Position numbers and translations under genes: made by a program. The notes beneath the pieces were generated by a model, which was not told the origin of the DNA, did not search any database, and saw only the letters and a program-made list of their open reading frames with translations. Source: Branchiostoma floridae (Eukaryota > Chordata > Leptocardii > Amphioxiformes > Branchiostomatidae). From it: a stretch of DNA of 64,000 nt. Of the stretch, positions 57,470-64,000 are shown one piece after another. The stretch's first letter is position 1; each line of letters opens with the position of its first letter. The stretch is from NCBI RefSeq assembly GCF_000003815.2, contig NC_049990.1, positions 5,102,626 through 5,166,625 on the forward strand, in the 5' to 3' direction.

Positions 57470-60400
57470 CTAGGTAGGGGGCAAAGTAAGGAAAGAAACA
57501 CTGCTTTCATTTTTATTGTCACAGTTGTATAGCCATCCTTGTTACATTACTTTGATTCCACGATGTAAAGCTTTTATGGTGTAAGATAAATCTGTCGTTA
57601 AACAATTTGTATGCAAAATTGTATTAGTCAACAAGAGTCCTAATTGACCTACTTTTGTTTCGGTGGCAGCTTCGGGGGAACCTCCAGAGAATCATCTTGA
57701 TCCTCAATCAATGGAGTCGGTGCGTCTTCTTTGGGTTTCTTTTCCAGAACCGGTGAGCTGTGTACATCACTTGGGGCTTCGGTCTTCGGGGTATCCTTGA
57801 ACCACGGAGACCATGCTTCTTCAGGATCATTATCCTCTTCCTCAGTTGGTTCGTCTAATGGTTTTGAGACTGGTTCATCTTCTTCCTGCCCTGGGTCTTC
57901 CTGTGCGGCAAAGTTCTCAATCACGGTGGAAAAACTCTCATTCGGAGAAGTGGATTCGGGGAATTTCAGGGCTGAAGGAGAGTCAGGAGACCGATCTGTA
58001 TCTTTTGGTGGATCCTCAAGAGATGGAGCGTTCTCCTTATTTTCATCGTCTTGGTCAGGTATTGCGTCTCCTTCGAGATCTGACTTGGGGCCATCGTCAC
58101 TTTTCGACTTGGCTTTCCTCTTAAATGAATTCCGAAGTTTGGACAGCTTCCGCGGGAGGTTGATCTTCTTCTTCTCTGGTTTAGTTGGTGCTTCGTCTTG
58201 AGTGTCAACAATTTCATCCGGCTGATGACTCGGACCCGGTGTCGCCATGTCTTCCTGATCAGCTGCCTTGGAGGTGACAGGCTCGTCTGATTCCACATCG
58301 CTTGGTTTCTTCTGGACATGAGGCGTAAGTTCCTTTTCGCTGTCAGATAACAGCCCGTCTTTAAGTTTAGAAAGGAGTGACCTGCTTGGTTTCTTAGGCT
58401 TTTGAGACTCTGGTTCTTGAGGCGAAGATGGCGTGTCGACACTGTTGTCGGGGTCATCTGTTATTTCTGGTACTGGCTCTTCTGGATCATCTGTCATTTC
58501 AGGTTTTCCCTCATCCGGTGTTTTATCTGATTTGCGTCTCTTAGCCTTCTCCTTCAGTGATTTTCGTAATGCCTTCAGGCGGTCCAGAGATCCTGGCGTT
58601 TGAGAATCGGGCTCTTGAGGTGAAGACGGTGTGTCAAGTTCTTCGACAATATTGTCTGGGTCATCTTTTGTTTCGGGTTCATCATCATCTGGTGATTTGT
58701 CTGATTTGCGTCTTTTGGTTTTATCCTTCAGTGATTTGCCCAATGCCTTCAGACGATCCAGGGATGCTGTCTTTTGTGAATCTGGTTCTTGAGGCGAAGA
58801 TGGTGTACCAACTTCCTCGACAGGATTTTCTGGTTCATCTACCATCTCAGGTTTATCTTCATCCGGTGATTTTTCTGATTTGCGTCTCTTGGCCTTATCC
58901 TTTAATGATTTGCCCAGTGCTTTAAGACGATCCCGAGCTCCTGGCGTTTGAGAATCTGGCTCTTGAGGTGAAGACGGTGTGTCAACTTCTTCGACAATAT
59001 TGTCTGGATCATCTTTTGTTTCGGGTTCTTCCTCATCCGGTGATTTCTCTGATTTACGTCTCTTGGTTTTGTCCTTTAACGATTTGCCCAATGCCTTCAG
59101 ACGATCCAATGATGCTCGCTTCTGTGAATCTTCTTCTTGGGGTGAAGATGGCGTGTCAACTTCTTCGACAATATTGTCTGGATCATCTTTTGGTTCAGGT
59201 TTATCTTCATCTGGTGACTTGTCTGATTTGCGTCTTGTAGCTTTATTCTTCAGTGATTTTCCTAATGCCTTCAGACGATCCCGACCTGCTTTGAATGATT
59301 CTGATCTCTTTTTCGTTTTGACGGGCGCAAGTTCATCTGGGACGATTCCCTGTTCTTCTTCTTTTGGAACGTCGTCGTCACTTCCCTTACAAGGAGCATT
59401 CAGGACGTCATCGGGGCTATGGAATATGTCGTCTAAGTTTGTCTGAAGTGGTGGCGCATCAGAGAAACTTATCTCTGGATATTTGTTTTCATCCACCGGA
59501 GAGGGCAGCTGTTCTTCCGATCGTTGACTCTTCCTCTTAACAGGTAGGGGAGGTGGTTCAATTCTGTCTGGTTTGTTGTCATTTTCCTCTTCAGTCTGTT
59601 CTTCGGGCACGATCAGTTGTTCAGCATCCGTCGGAGCATCTTCCTTCTTGCCCTTTGACCGCCTAGGGGGTAGCGGTGGCGCACTTTCTGTTGGTACACT
59701 TTCTGTCGGCTCTGATATATGTTGGTCTTCAAGCGTTGGTTCGTCTTTAGTCTCATCTTCAGGAGGTTTTTCCTCGACTGTAGCTGGCACGTCTTCTTTG
59801 TCTTCTTCTTTAGGTTTTTCTGGTTCAGTTTCTACAGGTCTCTCTTCAGTCACTGGCTCTGTAGTATCTGGTTCCTTCTCTTCCTCCACAGTCGCCTCCT
59901 TCTGTGGCACAGGTTCTTCAATCGTCTCAGGCTTGATGTCCTCTTCCTTATCCGGAATAGAGGGTTCCTCCTTTTCCTCCGGTATTACTGGTTCTATTTT
60001 CTCTTGCGGCTGTGGCGGCATAGACGTCACAGGCTCTGGTTCGACTTGTTCTGGCGCCTTCTTTACCTCTTCTGGTTGTGGTGCAGCTGGTTCCACTGTC
60101 ACTGGGGTCACATCCTCCTTCTCCTCTTGTTTCGGGGCTTCAGCATCCTCTTGCGGTTGTGGTACCGGTGGTGCGGCCTTCACAGGTTCTTCTTGTTGTG
60201 GGGCAGCTGCTTCAACCGCCACTGGAGTTACATCCTCTTTCTTCTCTGGTTTCGAGGGTTTCTCTTCCTCTTGTGGTTGTGGTGGTGCGGCCTTCACAGG
60301 TTCCTGTTCAACTTGCTCCTGTATTGGGACTGGTTCTTTCTCCTCTTCCTTCTCTGGTGGTGGTGATTCAGCTTTGACAGGCTCCTCGTTGTCTTTTGTC

Positions 60401-63400
60401 TCGGGAACATCTTTCTTGTGCCGCGGAGGGGGCGTTGGCATCTCTGTTGGTATCTCCACGGGTTTTTCAGGGGTTGTATCTGGTGTCTTTTCCTGTCTCT
60501 TTTGTGGCGGTGGTGACATGGATTTGTCGTCTCTTTTCCGCCTTGGTGGTGGCTCTACCTTTTCTGGTTCCTCCTCTTCCCTTTTTTGCGGTGTGTCTGG
60601 TACCTTCGGCAATTCCTTCCTCTTGGTTTCCGGTGATTCTACTTCATTGTCCGATGATATGTCGTGCGTAAGGCCGTCTTTGAGTTTCTTCAGTTTGGAA
60701 AGAAGTGTTTTGCTTGGTTTCCTAGACCGAGGACTAGTGGGGAGATTCTCCTTTGCTTGTGGAGGCGCAGCAAAGACAGGTTCGTCCTCTATCTTTTGCG
60801 GAATCTGTGGTGCTGGTGGCGCAGCCTTTACAGGCTCGACGTTTTGGAGCGTTGCGGGTGGTTCTTGCGCCTTCGGTGGATCAGCATTCACAGGCTTCTC
60901 TTCAGACTTCTTACGTGATTTTGTCTTATCCTTTGCTGGCTTTTTCTCCTTGGTCTTCTTCTTTGTAGGTTCTTCTGTGGGCTCTTTATTCTTGGAAGAT
61001 TTTCTTACCTTTGGTGATGGTGTCTTTGGAGTTTTCTTCTCTTTAGTTGACTTGGGTCTTGGAGAAGGTGGAGCTGCCTTGTCTTCAGATGGCTTTTCTA
61101 TGATAGGGCGGGTTTCTGCTGCCTTCTGGTCAGGAGCATCAGGCTTGCTCGTTGTAGGCTCATTTTTTGGTCGCTCTGTCTCTTTGACAGGCTTCGTTGT
61201 TGCTGGATCATCCTTAGGTTGCTCGGTCACCTTGGTAGGTTTTGGCTCTTCCTTAGACTTCTCTGCCTCCTTAGACGGTTTTGTCTCTTCCTTAGGCTTC
61301 TCTGTCTCCTTAGACGGCTTAGGCTCATCCTTGGGCTTTTCTGTCTCTTTAGGCACCTGTGGCTCATCTTTTGGCTGTTGGGACTCCTTGGCAGGTTTTG
61401 ATTTTGCAGGCTCATCTTTGGGTGTTTCTGTGGCCTTGTTGTCAACTTCTGAGCTTCGCTCCAGGAGCCCCTGCAAAGACTTGACTGCAGGTGAAGGTTC
61501 TTCCTTTTTGGTTGGAATGGTGTCACTAGGACTTTTGTCTTTGGGCTTGGTTGCATCTTCGGGTTTGGGTACAATTTTAGGCCTCGCCACTGGCGTTTTC
61601 CTATCTTTTGGACGACCGAAAACGTAGTCTAGGAACGAACCCAACGTATCCGATTCTTCTTCTTGTGGGCCCAACACACTACCATTGGTCTGAAATGAAA
61701 AGAGAAAATGATATAGTTGAAAAACTGACGCAATTGAGTGCTTTTAGAAGGGTCTGATTGCTTTCTGACAAGACTCTGAGCATTTGACACAAACACAAAA
61801 GACGCAGGAAGATAGTGTGACTGGCATCTGAAATAATTGTCTATTTTTGGGCGCACTGTCATCTATCCATCTTCACCCAAAGGGCATAGAAACAATGTGT
61901 CCTACATATTAGTGCTCCTATTGTATAGACCCATTTTCTAAAACAATGGACATTTTGGAACATACTCCCGCGAGAAAACAGTGTTGCGAGAAATTGCGTG
62001 AGGACGGGAATGGATCAGATTGGCAGATGCCGCAATAAGAAAGATAAATCTTATCTGAGACAAAAATGCTATAGGGAATATTACTATAAGCTGAGACTAA
62101 GACGTCAAATTAAAGATTATTCCAAGCTTAAACCAAGATGCTAAAGAAATGATTATTCTCAGCTAATACTAAGTAAATAAGTATCTATCCATGAACTACG
62201 TTCTACCATTTTCAGCTTAACACAAAGATTGGTGATGGGGTATTTTAGTGCAGATTATGCACAGACACGATTCTGTCCTACCACCATATATCTTTTATAT
62301 TGTGCCAAAACAACCTCGAAGCTAAAGCCTGTCGATTTGTTACACCTTTTTGTGAATCATTTGAAAAACGTGAATCATTTATCTGGTGAGCCTTTGCAAT
62401 ACCGCTTGAAACACAAAATTGATTGTTTCTTTAGATATGCATCTTGATTGGTATGAAGAACTTTTTTGGCTGTGCCTTGTGACTTACGACGTGCATTTAT
62501 TTACCTTATCATCTGGCGTCTTCTGTTCACCGTCTTTTTGTTCTTTTGGCGTTTTTGTGGGTTTCGCAGGCTTTTGTTTCTTCCTTGGGCATGGTGGTGT
62601 CAACGGTACATCCTCAAACTCCATTGGGACTATTCCAAACACGAGCATTGGGTTAAGGGGTGCTTTATTGCCCTTTGCTGGTTTAGATGAGCCATTCGGT
62701 TTGCTGCTGGTATTTTTCTCTTCCGGTTTCTTGCTTGGCCTCTTTTCTGCTGCATCCTTTTGTTTGTTATCTTTCTCTGTTGGTGTGCCTACCGGGAGGG
62801 TTGTTGGTCGTTTGCGCAGACTCTTTGTCCTCGGCGGTGGTATTGGAGCTGGTTCGTCTGTTTTTGCGTCGTCACCTGGCAGGGCAGTCTTCGGCTTTTG
62901 TCCTTGTGACGGTTCATCTGTAGATTTGTCAGTAGACTGATCCTCAGGCGGAGGCGGAATTGTCTCTTCGTCTAGATGTAGCGTCTTTAACAGGCGATCA
63001 AGGACACCTTCAGATGGCTTCTTCTTCGCTGCGTCTTCTGGCTTATCGGGTTGTCTATCTGAGGAATCTGTCTTGTCTGGATCGGTATTGTTTTCGTTTT
63101 CTGTTGGCTTACTGCCCCGTTTGCTTGGGTCATCTTCTCTATCTTTCGGTTTTAGTTTGCTTAACAAGTTGTCCAGCAGACCTAGTTTGTCATCCTTGTC
63201 AGTTGTAGGTTCGGGTGAACCACCAGAATCAGGATGCCTGGAAGTGCTCACTGGCTTCTTTTGATTTGCACGTGAATCTTTTTCGACAGACTGTCTACCG
63301 TCGCTGTATTCGTTGCTCGGGGTATCTTCCGAGTCTTTTGGCTTTGGTTTTATCTTCTTTAACAAGTTGTCAAACAATCCTGGTTTGTCATCCTCATCTT

Positions 63401-64000
63401 CTTCAGTTTTAGGATCCTTAGCGGTGGTTTCTGGCTTTGTTTGATTTGCTGTTGGTTGTGACCCGTCACTGCCGTCTTTGCTCGGGGTATCTTCTGAATC
63501 CTTTGCCTTGGGTTTCATTTTCTTTAATAAGTTGTCAAACAGTCCCGGTTTGTCATTCTCGTCTTCTTCAGTCTTAGGATAGTTAGTGTTGGTTTCTGGC
63601 TTTCTTTGATCTCTTGGAGACTCGTCGTCGACAGGATGTTTCCTCTTACTATCATCTTTGTTTACGTTATCTTCCGGACCGGTTGCCTTTGGTTTTAGTT
63701 TGTTTAACAAGTTATCAAGCAGACCTGGTTTCTCATCGTTGTCTGTCTCATCTTTAGTTGAAGGCTCAGTACTTGATGGTTCCTGTTTGTCTGGAACATT
63801 CCGACCTTTCTTCTTCTTCAATAAATTACCAAAGAAGCCATCATCCTCTGGTACTGATGTCGAGTCACCTTTGGGTGTTGTGTCGCTCTTTTTGTTGGGT
63901 TCTTTTATTCTTTTCGATCCATTGGAGGGTTGGCTTGGCGTTGTCTTTGTTGGTGGTGATGTATCATCCCTTTGCACTGGCTTAGGTGTTGTGGCTACAC
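54501..64000 (-). CDS. LIM gene B: giant Lys/Glu/Pro-rich protein with half-LIM and two PINCH-like LIM domains (5' end outside window)
   Basis: Exons in transcript order: 62505-64000 (continues past the edge), 57653-61689, 57308-57469, 57026-57048, 56848-56878, 56637-56732, 56364-56418, 55813-55911, 55501-55549, 55296-55371, 54501-54663. Phases agree throughout; 2094 residues are in the window. After the long charged repeats comes a half-LIM (CVKCRKVLKDSD..LHQAC). LIM 1 is CWVCGEEITGMM..HAEHFRCARC..AYCEQH and LIM 2 is CYACDQPIT..CRQHFSCAMC..RPVCKHC. Order and wording follow PINCH LIM4-LIM5 (GRRxxALGxxWHxEHFxCAxC; LFGDxCxxC; KPVCKKC). The end is a basic tail, RKKRTIVDAIRDM. Paralogy with LIM gene A is shown by the same plan. 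An adhesion or cytoskeletal scaffold role is inferred. Confidence 0.85.
57653..61689 (-). CDS. LIM gene B large exon: acidic Lys/Glu/Pro chain with five 58-aa repeats
   Basis: This 4037-nt exon starts after tttcatttcag (TNGSVLGPQEEE) and ends in phase 2 (CAAAA|GTAGGT). Its first third is rich in E-K-P-K-E-E-P and PPPRRKRDD-type segments. Five tandem units of 58 residues lie at about 58.43-59.30 kb, each starting DRLKALGKSLKDK, then RRKS(D/E)KSPDE, and closing DTPSSPQEPDSQ. Flanking them are two similar leucine segments, LLSKLKKLKDGLTHD and LLSKLKDGLLSD. It is highly charged and probably disordered, with many S/T-P sites. No enzyme domain was seen. Confidence 0.85.
61690..62504. other. Intron of LIM gene B, no further features
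   Basis: AT-rich intron between the two large exons. Short ORFs only. Confidence 0.6.
62505..64000 (-). CDS. LIM gene B exon with repeated GLxDNLLxKxKPK motif, open at the right edge
   Basis: The frame is open from the window end to the donor GATAAG|GTAAAT at 62505 (498 codons). A motif G-(L/F)-(L/F)-D-N-L-L-(N/K/S)-K-(L/M/I)-K-P-K occurs four times (about 63.69, 63.52, 63.35 and 63.17 kb), with weaker relatives GFFGNLLKKKKGR and GVLDRLLKTLHLD at the ends. The spacers are acidic and Thr/Lys-rich (KDSEDTPSKD). The end segment is KTPKEQKDGEQKTPDDK. The start codon is outside the window. Confidence 0.85.

Noticed and set aside
59573..61627. Plus-strand 684-codon Ser/Gly-rich ORF
   Set aside because: Antisense of the acidic LIM gene B exon. 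Low-complexity GAA/CCT-rich coding sequence leaves the opposite frame open.

Overview
This is a eukaryotic (metazoan) genomic window: genes are split by introns with GT-AG junctions, AT-rich non-coding DNA is full of transposon remnants, and three runs of N mark assembly gaps (21926-22696, 33071-33231, 34170-34297). The proteins (SUCLA2, TRDMT1/DNMT2, a Gal3ST sulfotransferase, PINCH-like LIM domains), the density of MITEs and LINE relics and the abundance of acatgta-type palindromes suggest an invertebrate deuterostome, most likely an amphioxus (Branchiostoma). The species is an inference.

Layout. 1-1296 (-): open start of a LINE endonuclease/reverse-transcriptase ORF running off the left edge. 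1300-9700: mostly non-coding, with two copies of a long-TIR MITE (one carrying a nested 139-bp MITE) and a tRNA-derived SINE. 9788-11092 (+): the last two exons of a secreted LamG-like jelly-roll protein. 12721-21844 (-): complete SUCLA2, the ADP-forming beta subunit of mitochondrial succinyl-CoA ligase (450 aa), with a tandem pair of alternative exons. 22697-23369 (+): the C-terminal half of the tRNA methyltransferase TRDMT1, divergent from SUCLA2 across an assembly gap. 24057-29530 (-): complete six-exon galactose 3-O-sulfotransferase (487 aa) with an array of partial exon copies in an intron. 29.5-35.6 kb: intergenic DNA with two gaps. 35652-49240 (-) and 54501-64000+ (-): two tandem, same-strand, paralogous giant LIM proteins. 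Each has very large Pro/Thr/Lys/Glu-rich repeat exons, a half-LIM CCHC knuckle and C-terminal LIM domains resembling PINCH LIM4/LIM5.

I rebuilt the exon chains by hand. Every junction used has GT/AG ends and matching phase, and each chain gives one uninterrupted frame. The strongest signals come from this. SUCLA2 (68-nt exons) and LIM gene A (79-nt exons) each contain a pair of adjacent homologous exons of identical length and identical phases, neither length divisible by 3. Using both copies or neither causes a premature stop, so exactly one can be used: two independent cases of obligate mutually exclusive exons in one window. The same region also carries partial exon duplications (GAL3ST exon 3, four extra stubs; SUCLA2 exon 4, one) and a LINE inserted exactly at an exon/donor junction, flanked by a target duplication of about 33 bp that keeps the donor. 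The shared theme is tandem exon duplication at every stage, from new copies to decayed ones.

Functionally, SUCLA2 belongs to the mitochondrial TCA cycle, TRDMT1 methylates tRNA, GAL3ST is a Golgi sulfotransferase, and the LIM genes probably encode cytoskeletal or adhesion scaffolds. The genes do not form one pathway.
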